Below, piece after piece: positions 44,998 to 52,878 of a stretch of DNA of 63,603 nucleotides. The position numbers and the translations under genes are program-made. The first letter of the stretch is position 1, and every line of letters begins with the position of its first letter. A model generated the notes under the pieces. The model was not told the origin of the DNA. It was given only the letters and a program-made list of their open reading frames with translations, and did no database searches. The DNA is from Microcystis aeruginosa Ma_MB_S_20031200_S102 (lineage in GTDB: Bacteria; Cyanobacteriota; Cyanobacteriia; Cyanobacteriales; Microcystaceae), in contig SFBI01000057.1 in NCBI GenBank assembly GCA_007095845.1, positions 1 through 63,603 on the forward strand. The letters are read 5' to 3'.

Positions 44998-46593
44998 ATG
45001 TCTAAACTTAAAGAGTTCACCTATTACCAAAATTCTATGACTCGCTGGTTTAATATTGCCGGTCCCTGTTCAGACGATATCCATTATATGCTCTCTCCCA
45101 CAGTCAGATTACCAGATTTAGAGGAGCTAATTCAACAACGTAGTTATTTTGTCCTTCACGCACCACGACAAACGGGGAAAACCACCGCTATGTTATCCCT
45201 AGCAAAACAACTGACTGATACTGGAAATTATGCCGCAGTCATGGTATCTGTAGAAGTAGGAAGTGCATTTAATCATGATCCTACTGCCGCAGAATTAGCA
45301 ATTTTAGGGGCATGGTATAATACAATTGAGGATAGTTTACCGATGGAATTACAACCAGCTGCTAAACAATGGCAACAGGAAGAACCAGGAAGCAGAATTA
45401 AGGCTTTTTTAAGAGGTTGGGCAAAAGCTATCAATCGTCCCATAGTATTATTTATAGATGAAATTGACTCTTTACAAGACCAAACATTAATATCAGTTTT
45501 ACGACAGTTAAGAGATGGTTTTCCTAAACGTCCAGAAAATTTTCCCTCATCAGTAGGATTAATTGGTTTACGAGATGTGAGAGATTATAAAGTAGCATCG
45601 GGAGGTAGTGATAGATTAAATACATCTAGTCCTTTTAATATAAAAGTTGCTTCTCTGACTATGAGAAATTTTAATCTTGCAGAAGTAGGAGAATTATATC
45701 AACAACATACAGCAGCAACAGGACAAATTTTCACACCAGAAGCTATCGAAACAGCGTTTGATTTAACTCAAGGACAACCTTGGTTAGTCAATGCTTTAGC
45801 TAAAGAAATTGTAGAAAAAATGGTAAAAGATAGAAACATTGCTATTACCAAAGAACACATTTTAACAGCTAAAGAAATATTAATTAATCGTCAAGATACT
45901 CATTTAGATAGTTTAGCAGAAAGGTTAAGAGAACCAAGAATAAAAGCAATTATTGAACCAATGTTAGCAGGTTTAGAATTAGGGAATATACCTAATGATG
46001 ATATTCAATTTGTGATGGATTTAGGATTATGTAAAATGCACCCCTACGGAGGTTTAACTATTGCTAATCCCATTTATCGGGAAGTGTTACCCAGGGTGTT
46101 AACAGTCACACCAATGGCATCTTTACCAATGATTGCACCCACTTGGTTAACCCCAGAGGGTGAATTAAATATAGATGCTTTATTAACTGCATTTCTCAAA
46201 TTTTGGCGACAGCATGGAGAACCGTTATTAGGTAGCACTGGTTATCATGAAATTGCACCCCATATTGTATTAATGGCTTTTTTACATCGTGTGGTTAATG
46301 GTGGGGGAGTTTTAGAAAGGGAATATGCAATTGGTAGTGACAGAATGGATTTATGTTTGCAGTATAAAGATGTTATTTTAGGGATTGAATTAAAAGTATG
46401 GCGGGATAAAAAACGCGATCCTCAAGGTGATGGAATTGAACAATTAGAATCTTATTTAGGGCGTTTGGGTTTAGATTTTGGTTGGTTATTTATCTTTGAT
46501 AGGCGTAAAAATGCTTTACCAATGGAAGAAAGATTATCCACTGAGGTGGTGGTGACGGAAAATCAATATAGAATTACTGTAATTCGGGCGTAA
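44998..46593 (+). CDS. AAA ATPase with C-terminal PD-(D/E)XK nuclease domain
   Basis: A 531-residue protein. The N-terminal ATPase has Walker A HAPRQTGKTTAML (about 54-66) and Walker B IVLFIDEIDSLQDQ (about 148-161). A winged-helix-like middle follows. The C-terminal nuclease-like domain (about 430-531) shows YAIGSDRMDLCLQYKDVILGIELKVWRDKKR (in sections), giving D...ELK of the PD-(D/E)XK fold. This matches the widespread AAA-like/PDDEXK_9 proteins of cyanobacteria and Bacteroidetes, whose role is unknown but probably defence or mobile-DNA related. At 46664-46684 a stray copy of its CTATGACTCGCTGGTTTAAT segment suggests a second copy once followed. Confidence 0.85.
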   Translation: MSKLKEFTYYQNSMTRWFNIAGPCSDDIHYMLSPTVRLPDLEELIQQRSYFVLHAPRQTGKTTAMLSLAKQLTDTGNYAAVMVSVEVGSAFNHDPTAAELAILGAWYNTIEDSLPMELQPAAKQWQQEEPGSRIKAFLRGWAKAINRPIVLFIDEIDSLQDQTLISVLRQLRDGFPKRPENFPSSVGLIGLRDVRDYKVASGGSDRLNTSSPFNIKVASLTMRNFNLAEVGELYQQHTAATGQIFTPEAIETAFDLTQGQPWLVNALAKEIVEKMVKDRNIAITKEHILTAKEILINRQDTHLDSLAERLREPRIKAIIEPMLAGLELGNIPNDDIQFVMDLGLCKMHPYGGLTIANPIYREVLPRVLTVTPMASLPMIAPTWLTPEGELNIDALLTAFLKFWRQHGEPLLGSTGYHEIAPHIVLMAFLHRVVNGGGVLEREYAIGSDRMDLCLQYKDVILGIELKVWRDKKRDPQGDGIEQLESYLGRLGLDFGWLFIFDRRKNALPMEERLSTEVVVTENQYRITVIRA

Positions 46594-46800
46594 ATGTTGA
46601 TCTATTCCAACACCTTAATCCCAAAATCATCTACAATCAAAATTTCCAGTGAATCATAAAATCCTATGACTCGCTGGTTTAATAGCAAAGCACTCCGTAG
46701 GAATCGTCTTTTTTTGTCAATGTGAGGAAATGCGATAGCGCAAGCGCTGACTTGTCAGTTCGCTTCGCACCATCGCTATTTTATTCAAGATAATGGAATT

Positions 46801-47127
46801 TTAATGGTAAATAACCGTCGTTTTCACATTAATATCAACATTCAGTTTTTTCCGCAAAACATTGAAAATAGCAGTCAAATTATCCATCGTCGGATTACCT
46901 TTTGCTGATAACATTCGATGTAAACTTTTACTAGGTTTAGAGGTTTCAATTGCTAACTGTTCAAAACCTACTGTTGCATTAACAATATCTCTTAAAATTA
47001 ATCTTGCTGTTTCTGGTTCACCATTTAGGAAAAGAGAAATAGCTTCATCCAGTAAAGCGATCGCAAACTCAGAATCTCTTTGCACTCGTGCATTAACGGT
47101 TTCTTTAAAGTCTCTAGTTAGTGCCAT
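46801..47127 (-). CDS. higA: HigA-like HTH antitoxin
   Basis: A 108-residue regulator. A helix-turn-helix region near residues 48-85 (TVGFEQLAIETSKPSKSLHRMLSAKGNPTMDNLTAI, in sections) has the HigA-type addiction-module pattern. It lies five bases downstream of the RelE/Gp49-like toxin gene, and toxin-first order is characteristic of HigBA. It should neutralise the toxin and repress the operon. Confidence 0.85.
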   Translation of the reverse strand: MALTRDFKETVNARVQRDSEFAIALLDEAISLFLNGEPETARLILRDIVNATVGFEQLAIETSKPSKSLHRMLSAKGNPTMDNLTAIFNVLRKKLNVDINVKTTVIYH

Positions 47128-47132
47128 AATAA

Positions 47133-47504
47133 CTACCTTTTCTCTCTACTATCATTGTCAAATTTTTGCTCTTTGCTAATTTCTTTTTTTCGTCTTTTGT
47201 ACTCTTGGTATAATTCTCTAGCACGATTAATATCAGATTGCTGATTTTTCTTTGTTCCCCCACCAAATAAAACTATAAGCTGTTTACCATCTTGAGCTAG
47301 ATAAATTCGGTATCCTGGACCCCAATCAATCTTATATTCCCCAATTCCATCAAACCATTTAACATTTGATGTATTGCCTAATTCCAAACGAGACTTAGCA
47401 ACTGTTACCTTCGCAGCTGCTTGGGTATCCAAGCTATTAAACCATTCTTGGTAAGGACTTGAACCATCTTCTTGAAGATATTCTTGAACTTTGATAATAG
47501 ACAT
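47133..47504 (-). CDS. higB: RelE/HigB-like toxin (Gp49 family)
   Basis: A 123-residue RelE-superfamily toxin. Segments [47 protein letters not shown] (in sections) and [30 protein letters not shown] (in sections) are typical of phage-derived Gp49-like HigB; the GTKKxQQxDI stretch is diagnostic. It cleaves mRNA on ribosomes. The C-terminal 20 residues are Lys/Arg/Glu rich and may be an extension. The start at 47504 is just 46 bases from a MITE. Confidence 0.88.
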   Translation of the reverse strand: MSIIKVQEYLQEDGSSPYQEWFNSLDTQAAAKVTVAKSRLELGNTSNVKWFDGIGEYKIDWGPGYRIYLAQDGKQLIVLFGGGTKKNQQSDINRARELYQEYKRRKKEISKEQKFDNDSREKR

Positions 47505-47549
47505 ACTGCTATAGTAACTTATGTGTTACTCTATGTCAAACAGTATGAC

Positions 47550-47641
47550 AGGACTTACGCAAAAGGGAACGAAAGTAGGGGTAATTCATGAATTACCCCT
47601 ACGCAAGAATAAGGTTTTCAGTCACATCTTGCGTAAGTCCT
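47550..47641. mobile_element. 92-bp palindromic MITE, AGGACTTACGCAA ends
   Basis: AGGACTTACGCAA (47550-47562) and TTGCGTAAGTCCT (47629-47641) are perfect 13-base inverted repeats. Inside, GTAGGGGTAATTCATG and AATTACCCCTAC form a second palindrome. The ends are distantly like GGGACTTGCG at 33111. It lies upstream of the HigB-like gene. Confidence 0.85.
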
Positions 47642-47741
47642 ATATGATTCTAAATAAATTTTTAGTATTGACTGTGGAGAAATTCACAGTCACGATGTCA
47701 GCTAGATATCTCGATTTAGACAATTTTCAGGTCTTTCGTCT

Positions 47742-47864
47742 ATGTCTATTCAAATAAACTCTCTACTCTATTATTACTCACGGAATTATCCTCTTTTTCA
47801 AGAGCTAGAGGCGATCGCCAAAATCCTAAATCTATTTCGGGTTAAACAGATTGAGCGCAAATAA
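47742..47864 (+). CDS. Small ORF, 40 codons, unknown
   Basis: ATG at 47742 encodes MSIQINSLLYYYSRNYPLF, then QELEAIAKILNLFRVKQIERK with a TAA four bases before the MITE at 47869. The composition looks protein-like and may be a fragment truncated by the rearrangement that placed the MITE here. No family is recognised and expression is unproven. Confidence 0.25.
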   Translation: MSIQINSLLYYYSRNYPLFQELEAIAKILNLFRVKQIERK

Positions 47865-47868
47865 TTCT

Positions 47869-48055
47869 GGTTCTTCGTTACTTGGTATGATTCGATAGGG
47901 GTGCATAAATCGACTAAATCCTTATCTGGCAAGAGACTTAATTGATTAGTTCGCTCTAGAGCAAAAACAATTGACAAAAATCGCTAAATGCCTTTCTATA
48001 TAAGGGTTCCATCCCTTATAACCCCCGTCCATTGCATAACACAAACCGAAGAGCC
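47869..48055 (-). mobile_element. 187-bp MITE, ISL3-like ends, copy 3 (inverted)
   Basis: The reverse complement of copies 1 and 2: GGTTCTTCGTTACTTGG at the left and AAACCGAAGAGCC at the right. No 8-base target duplication is visible (ATAATTCT versus GTTTTTTA), unlike the other two copies, suggesting that the flank was rearranged later, at the border of the duplicated block. Confidence 0.88.
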
Positions 48056-48157
48056 GTTTTTTAAAATCTCATTTAATAATAATGGTGCGTTACGTCGCGT
48101 ATTTAATTTATTTGTACGTTTTATAATCTTTTTGCGCTCCTAACGCACCCTACAAAC

Positions 48158-48310
48158 TTTTCTCCCCAACAAATAGCCGATCGCGTGGATGAAGTGTTAA
48201 ATTATCCCCAGCGTTGGCAAAATCTGCGTTTAAATGCGAGGGAAACTATCAAGCAACGCTACGACCTCAAGCAATGTTTACAGGATCATCTAGATTGGTT
48301 ATTGAGTTGA
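48158..48310 (+). pseudogene. 3' fragment of the GT4 gene (duplicate)
   Basis: In-frame last 50 codons of the glycosyltransferase at 42133-43335 (FSPQQIADRVDEVLNYPQ, ARETIKQRYDLKQCL, DHLDWLLS, TGA). It differs at a few bases and continues past the stop into the same 3' flank as the original. The start of homology at about 48157 is abrupt. Confidence 0.88.
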
Positions 48311-48364
48311 TGAAATGAGAGCATTTTCTCAAAAATACTTTCTTTCAAAGGATTAATATTGCTA

Positions 48365-49612
48365 TTAAATCCTTTCTCTTACAATTCTAATTCCTTCCCA
48401 AGCAGGAATATTACTGGCTCGTCTTTCTTCTAATAATACGGAGGCGATAAAACGGTTAAAAACTTGTTCCCTTTTGCTGGAATATTGAGAATTTAACTCT
48501 TGGCATTCTGCAACTGTTAAGTTAACCTGATCTAATAATTCTTCATTTTTAGATGCTGCTCCGTAAATATCTGGGAATAGATACCAAGCAATACCGATCT
48601 TATTTACAAGTTGCTGCCATGAGGATAAATTGTCAATAGAGGGATAAAGCGTTTGAATTTTAAGAAAATTTATTTGATTTTCAACAATCAAAGATATACA
48701 GTCGGTAGGGTCGAGATTTAAATTGAGTCTAATCCTACAATAATTAATATAATCAGGGACATAAAACAAGAGAAGCACAAGCCCAAGCACAAGCACAAGC
48801 ACAAGCACAGGCACAGACATAAGCACAGACATAAGCACAAGCCCAAGCCCAAGCCCAAGCACAAGCACAAGCCCAAGCACAGGCACAAGCACAAGCACAA
48901 GCCCAAGCACAGGCACAAGCACAAGCACAGGCAGAATCGCAAATGGGTACAGGTACGGCGCAGACATAAGCAGAAGCTCAAAGAGATCACCCCCACCCCC
49001 ACCCCCAAGCCCAAGCCCAAGCCCAAGCCCAAGCCCAAGCACAGGCACAAGCACAGGCTCAGTCCAAAATGGCAACAATTTATATAGCGAAAATTGATAT
49101 ATAAATTGACCAATCATGCCATCCATTACTTTACCAAGTTTCTCTTTTGAAAAAAACAAGATTTTTTCTTTAATCTTTAGCCACTTTTCTGGCTCTAAAT
49201 AAACCATTCTTGATGTCAAGTTTTCCTGACACCAGTAACCGACTAAATTTTCCTCCTCTGTTTCCATTTCTAAAAATTCCTCAGCTTCTTGTAGAGTAGG
49301 AATTCTATACTTAAATTCTGGTTTAAAATGCTGTGGATGTTGGGTTAACCATTCACAAAACGCTTCAGCGTCACTGGCTTTCACACCAGTAATCGGCTTT
49401 AAAATATCTTCAGATACAACTGAATCGGTTTGCCAATCAAGAGGCTGATGATTTTTACCAAGTTTTTTCTTTTCATCAATAAATAGCTGATACTCTGCAC
49501 AGGTAATATAGCTAGTATCAATGGCGATACTATCATCAAGAGGAATCAGCTTACTCAATCTTCTGGAGAGTTGAACATGAGCGAGTAACTCAAAATTGAC
49601 TGTCTCTGTCAT
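48365..49612 (-). CDS. SUMF/FGE-like protein with Leu-X repeat membrane region
   Basis: A 415-residue protein using ATG 49612, which overlaps the NACHT stop as ATGA; an upstream ATG at 49636 would give eight more residues. Residues 1-150 are like the formylglycine-generating-enzyme (SUMF1) fold: IDTSYITCAEYQLFIDEKKK, PITGVKASDAEAFCEWL and YRIPTLQEAEEFLE, but the active-site Cys region is absent, so it is a truncated, probably non-catalytic module. Residues about 185-300 are two Leu-X tracts (VLGLGLGLGLG and LVLVPVLGLVLVLGLGLGL) encoded by an in-frame hexanucleotide microsatellite, predicted as membrane helices. The tail, VFNRFIASVLLEERR to WEGIRIVRER, is a conserved C-terminus of NACHT-associated cyanobacterial proteins. 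Likely the partner or effector of the NACHT gene. Confidence 0.75.
   Translation of the reverse strand: MTETVNFELLAHVQLSRRLSKLIPLDDSIAIDTSYITCAEYQLFIDEKKKLGKNHQPLDWQTDSVVSEDILKPITGVKASDAEAFCEWLTQHPQHFKPEFKYRIPTLQEAEEFLEMETEEENLVGYWCQENLTSRMVYLEPEKWLKIKEKILFFSKEKLGKVMDGMIGQFIYQFSLYKLLPFWTEPVLVPVLGLGLGLGLGLGGGGGGDLFELLLMSAPYLYPFAILPVLVLVPVLGLVLVLVPVLGLVLVLGLGLGLVLMSVLMSVPVLVLVLVLGLVLLLFYVPDYINYCRIRLNLNLDPTDCISLIVENQINFLKIQTLYPSIDNLSSWQQLVNKIGIAWYLFPDIYGAASKNEELLDQVNLTVAECQELNSQYSSKREQVFNRFIASVLLEERRASNIPAWEGIRIVRERI
48774..49060. repeat. Hexanucleotide microsatellite inside the SUMF-like gene
   Basis: Two blocks, about 48774-48946 and 49002-49052, consist almost wholly of AAGCCC, AAGCAC and AGGCAC units (plus two ACATAAGCACAG steps). 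On the coding strand each unit is two codons, Leu plus Gly, Val, Pro or Met, so gain or loss of units never shifts the frame. Another frame of the same DNA would read Cys-Leu repeats and is not translated. Confidence 0.95.
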
Positions 49613-51498
49613 CGGTTTTCCCATCCTTGTATCCATAATTGATTAAACCTTTGTCTCACTTCTGGCGAACAACTTTTGCCTTCTTCTAAGCAATCCATCG
49701 CTAGACTAATTGAGGTAATATTAGGATTATTTATCGCCGCAATAATTAGCTTACTAATATCATTTTTTGCTGCATATAAACGAATTGTTTCCGCCCACCA
49801 ATTATGATTTATGTTTTGAATCAATAAATCTTCTTGATTTAATTCTTGGATTTGAACTGAGGCTAAATATTCCTGAAAACTGAGGTGAGCAAAAATATAA
49901 AAACTGTCATCTTTTTTGGTCAATAAACCCGAAATTTTTTCAATATTCTCAAAAAAGTCTTCGGGTTTAACTTCCGTCTTAGCTACTGCTGCTAAAGAAC
50001 TTTTGATAATTTCTTGACCTTGAGCTAAGGAAAACTCACGGATTCCCCTTTTCATTAACTCTAAAGCTAATACCTGTAATACTGCTTTTTTCTGAGTTAA
50101 ATTTAGTTTAATCGAATCAGTCATTCCTTTAGCTTCTATTCGCCTTGTCAATAAGACCTCACAAATTTCTGCATACAATTCTACGCGATTTCCTGGCAAC
50201 GCTCCTCGATTATCATGAACTGTAGCAATCATAGTTAATAATAAAGGATTGAGTGCCATTGCTGCTAAAGGAGCCGATTTTTTGATTCTCTGCATTAAAT
50301 CATTAGCTTTTCTTTGTGCTTCTGCGCGTAAACCTGGATCTTCCTTTCGCACTTGACGCAATATTTCATTTTGTAAATACCAATTCTGAAAAAACCTTTC
50401 GACTTGTTTTAGGTTAAAAGACTGAACTTCGAGAAAAGTTCTAATTTGTTGTAACCATTCAGCTTGATAACCATGACGGCGCGAAGTGATAATAAAAGTA
50501 GTTTCAGGATAAACCTGCATTTGCTTGTCTATCCATTGACTAACCTGCTGGCGGTCACTTTCTTTGGCGATTTCATCTAATCCATCAAACATAATCAAGC
50601 ATTTACCCTCTTTTAATTGCTCTTCAAACCATTGAAGCTGCGGATTGAGCTTAAGGGGTAATGTTGGGCTTTTTAATTGTTCAGTAATAATTTGTGCCAA
50701 ACTAGATGATTCTTGATGGATAATCTCTTTACTAAGAGTATGAAGTATCAGTAATACTGGAATTAATTTAGGTGCTTTGCGATGCTGACGGCTTTGCTTG
50801 TTTTGAGCGTATGTTAGGGCGATATGCTTTAATAAAGTGGTTTTTCCTGAACCTGGTGCGCCTAAAATAGCAATGCGTTTATAAGCAGATTGTGTTGTAC
50901 TTTGTGCTAAAAAATCCCAAATATTTTTTAAATTGCTTGTAGTTTCTCCTTGAGAAATAATAGCCGAAGATACCCTATCTGGACTCTGAGGTAAAAATCG
51001 TAACTGGATATAGACATTTTCAAGATCGAGAATAAAGTTACCAGGCGTTTTTAAGCCTTGAGTTTGATAAGTACGATAGAGATAAACTAAAGTTCTATAA
51101 TACTTTACTTGAAACTTTGCGGTTAATTGCCACCAAAATTGAATTGCAAAATTTTCCAGCCAATTAACAATTAAATCAGCCAGAGTATCCGTTTTCTGTT
51201 CCAATTTTGTTTCTACTTTATCGAAAACTAGGTTAATAACATTTTTGGCAAAGTTTCCTCCAATCGCCAGAAAAATAACAGCGATACTGACCAATCCTGA
51301 TACACTAGCTTCTATCCATTGCCCATTGCGAAGAAAATTGATAGTCACGGCAATTCCCACTCCTCCACTAGGCAACCCGGCCAATTTGAGGATAGTTTCA
51401 ATTCTTCTTTGTCTTGCTGCTCGACGTTCCGTAATCCTTGCGTCCGGTTGAGACAGGGAGGATTGTTCTGATTCAGGTTCGATTTCTGGCATTGTCAA
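49609..51498 (-). CDS. Membrane-associated NACHT STAND NTPase
   Basis: A 629-residue NACHT protein. A disordered acidic N-terminus (1-30) precedes two short membrane-like segments (residues 43-55 and 66-90, GLVSIAVIFLAIGG). A helical linker leads to the NTPase: Walker A GAPGSGKTTLL (213-223), Walker B CLIMFDGLDEIA (300-311), FIITSRRHGYQ, and NPLLLTMIA. A helical C-terminus (about 460-629) with IFAHLSFQEYLASVQI is the typical NACHT-C region, with no LRR or TPR sensor repeats. It is translated together with the SUMF-like gene (ATGA overlap). Probably a defence or programmed-cell-death switch; the sensed signal is unknown. Only the duplicate block at 48-52 kb retains it. Confidence 0.87.
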   Translation of the reverse strand: MTMPEIEPESEQSSLSQPDARITERRAARQRRIETILKLAGLPSGGVGIAVTINFLRNGQWIEASVSGLVSIAVIFLAIGGNFAKNVINLVFDKVETKLEQKTDTLADLIVNWLENFAIQFWWQLTAKFQVKYYRTLVYLYRTYQTQGLKTPGNFILDLENVYIQLRFLPQSPDRVSSAIISQGETTSNLKNIWDFLAQSTTQSAYKRIAILGAPGSGKTTLLKHIALTYAQNKQSRQHRKAPKLIPVLLILHTLSKEIIHQESSSLAQIITEQLKSPTLPLKLNPQLQWFEEQLKEGKCLIMFDGLDEIAKESDRQQVSQWIDKQMQVYPETTFIITSRRHGYQAEWLQQIRTFLEVQSFNLKQVERFFQNWYLQNEILRQVRKEDPGLRAEAQRKANDLMQRIKKSAPLAAMALNPLLLTMIATVHDNRGALPGNRVELYAEICEVLLTRRIEAKGMTDSIKLNLTQKKAVLQVLALELMKRGIREFSLAQGQEIIKSSLAAVAKTEVKPEDFFENIEKISGLLTKKDDSFYIFAHLSFQEYLASVQIQELNQEDLLIQNINHNWWAETIRLYAAKNDISKLIIAAINNPNITSISLAMDCLEEGKSCSPEVRQRFNQLWIQGWENR

Positions 51499-51642
51499 TA
51501 CGATTTAAATAAACCCTTTACCTACTAAATTTATCTTAAAATTTAGCATATAATACAGTAGTAGGGTGGGCAGTTACCTTACCAAAAGGGGGAATGTTAT
51601 GGAACTCGTTATCCCAGAAGAATCCTCGTTGAGAAAAAACCG

Positions 51643-51702
51643 ATGGAACAACTGACCTTTCAACTGCAAGGATTGCGCTGTGCTGCCTGTGAGTCCACTT
51701 GA
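51643..51702 (+). pseudogene. Heavy-metal-associated domain fragment of a P-type ATPase
   Basis: ATG 51643 encodes MEQLTFQLQGLRCAACEST followed by TGA. GLRCAAC is the metal-binding GMxCxxC motif of an HMA domain, as at the start of copper-transporting P-type ATPases (CtaA/PacS type). Only 19 codons remain, so this is debris. The rest of 51499-51848 shows no gene. Confidence 0.5.
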
Positions 51703-51848
51703 GAGGAAATACTGCACTATTCTTATGATAGTCGTCGCTTTGGCGAAACCATCAAATTAATGTAGTCAGTCAGTGCTGCTATACCCAGTTTCCCTATCGA
51801 CTAAAAATGAGTGAAAATTATTTAATTTATCTTGATGTCTGTTGTTTA

Positions 51849-51948
51849 ATACTAAATCCAGTTATTAAAAACTGATTATATATTGCTCCTTTTGCTCATT
51901 GCCTATTGCCTCTCCTAATATGTAGCCTATACTCAACCGACTTAGTAT
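51849..51948. mobile_element. 100-bp MITE, ATACTAAATCC ends
   Basis: ATACTAAATCCAGTTATTAA at the left and AACCGACTTAGTAT at the right; the reverse complement aligns with 22813-22896 through the shared AATCAGTTTTTAATAAC segment, with an internal expansion. It ends seven bases before the Uma2 copy B stop and so may mark the edge of the duplicated block. Confidence 0.75.
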
Positions 51949-51955
51949 TATATGG

Positions 51956-52546
51956 TTATGTTGATTCAATATTTTTTATCCCTGCTCTAAATTCCCGCAG
52001 TGCTTGGGCATGATTTTCTATACTAATACAACGCATCAATAAATCTACATCTAAACTCGGTAAAAGTTGCGATTTACTAACAGCCTCATATCCCTCATTT
52101 CCTAAACTATAAAACAATAACTCATCATTCATCCAAAACCAAACTTCAGGAATTTGTAACCGTTTGTATGCTTCTAGTTTATTAATTCCCCCACTACTAA
52201 CAACCACCTCAATCACTAAATCAGGATGTTTTCTATTTGCTCCCAATTCATAGGATTCATCACCTTCTCTTTTAACCTTTTCAAATTCATTTTCTAAGGT
52301 GATAGAACCAGTAGGAGTAAAATCTAATCCCAAAAATTCTAAATAAATTTCTAGTAAAGAAGCAATACGTTCTTTGATAGTTTCGTGTTTTTTCCCTGGC
52401 ATTTTTCTAATCTCCAAAACTCCATCTAAAAAAGATAACCTTAACCCTGGACGATCGATTAGCTGTTCAACAGCTTTAAATTCTCTCCAGGTTAAGTCAC
52501 TAATTAAAATTGGTTCTGCTTCTCGTTCGATTAGTGTAGTTATCAT
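51956..52546 (-). CDS. Uma2-family (DUF820) protein, copy B
   Basis: A 196-residue Uma2 protein, a near duplicate of 43595-44185 (about 95 percent identical at protein level by eye: substitutions at residues 16, 38, 62, 63, 82, 97, 133, 152, 174 and 175). The nuclease-like core RKHPDLVIEVVVSSGG and KLEAYKRLQIPEVWFW is intact. Upstream DNA is also duplicated through the first eight codons of the antitoxin gene, then diverges. Confidence 0.82.
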   Translation of the reverse strand: MITTLIEREAEPILISDLTWREFKAVEQLIDRPGLRLSFLDGVLEIRKMPGKKHETIKERIASLLEIYLEFLGLDFTPTGSITLENEFEKVKREGDESYELGANRKHPDLVIEVVVSSGGINKLEAYKRLQIPEVWFWMNDELLFYSLGNEGYEAVSKSQLLPSLDVDLLMRCISIENHAQALREFRAGIKNIEST

Positions 52547-52622
52547 GATTTAACCCCAAATTTAGAGCGCAAATTTTGTTCACTATGATATGATATAAAA
52601 ACAGAGTATCATAAAAAACATC

Positions 52623-52733
52623 ATGCAAGCATACAAACTCAAAGGATTAAGCCGCCATCACTACTATCGAATCACCACCGAAGATGGAATGGGCTTTACC
52701 CCCCGCTGCTTAACCCGAACTGAGGTTACTTAA
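52623..52733 (+). pseudogene. Truncated antitoxin copy fused to unrelated sequence
   Basis: The frame opens MQAYKLKG exactly as the antitoxin at 44262, then switches at about 52646 to LSRHHYYRITTEDGMGF and TPRCLTRTEVT with a stop at 52731-52733. The switch point is the end of the duplicated block. The 36-residue chimera is probably non-functional, and no PIN toxin follows. Confidence 0.65.
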
Positions 52734-52878
52734 CTTTTCGCAATCCTTTAGAAAGATAGGCAACGAAAAAAGCCAACACTCCTGTCATCCCTACCTCAAA
52801 ATAATTGGCCATGAGAATAGCGGTAAAAAAAAGGAGTAAGATGATTAATATAGTCCGCTTTTGTTCAGGTAATTTCAT
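52726..52878 (-). CDS. Small two-helix membrane protein, 50 residues
   Basis: ATG at 52876-52878 opens MKLPEQKRTILIILLLFF, then TAILMANYFEVGMTGVLAF, then FVAYLSKGLRKVK and a stop at 52726-52728. It has two hydrophobic stretches with Lys/Arg at both ends, a good small integral membrane protein with N- and C-termini probably cytoplasmic. It overlaps the end of the reductase gene by 14 bases, suggesting translational coupling in a leftward operon. It is below common gene-finder length cutoffs and may be unannotated. Its stop overlaps the chimeric antitoxin remnant on the other strand. Confidence 0.6.
   Translation of the reverse strand: MKLPEQKRTILIILLLFFTAILMANYFEVGMTGVLAFFVAYLSKGLRKVK

Noticed and set aside
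47521..47757. A 78-codon open frame on the plus strand
   Set aside because: It runs through the palindromic MITE at 47550-47641 and has no recognisable protein pattern.
48718..49113. A Cys-Leu-repeat frame antisense to or alternate with the SUMF-like gene
   Set aside because: It is another frame of the hexanucleotide repeat; the SUMF-like frame has conserved flanks at both sides and a coupled start.
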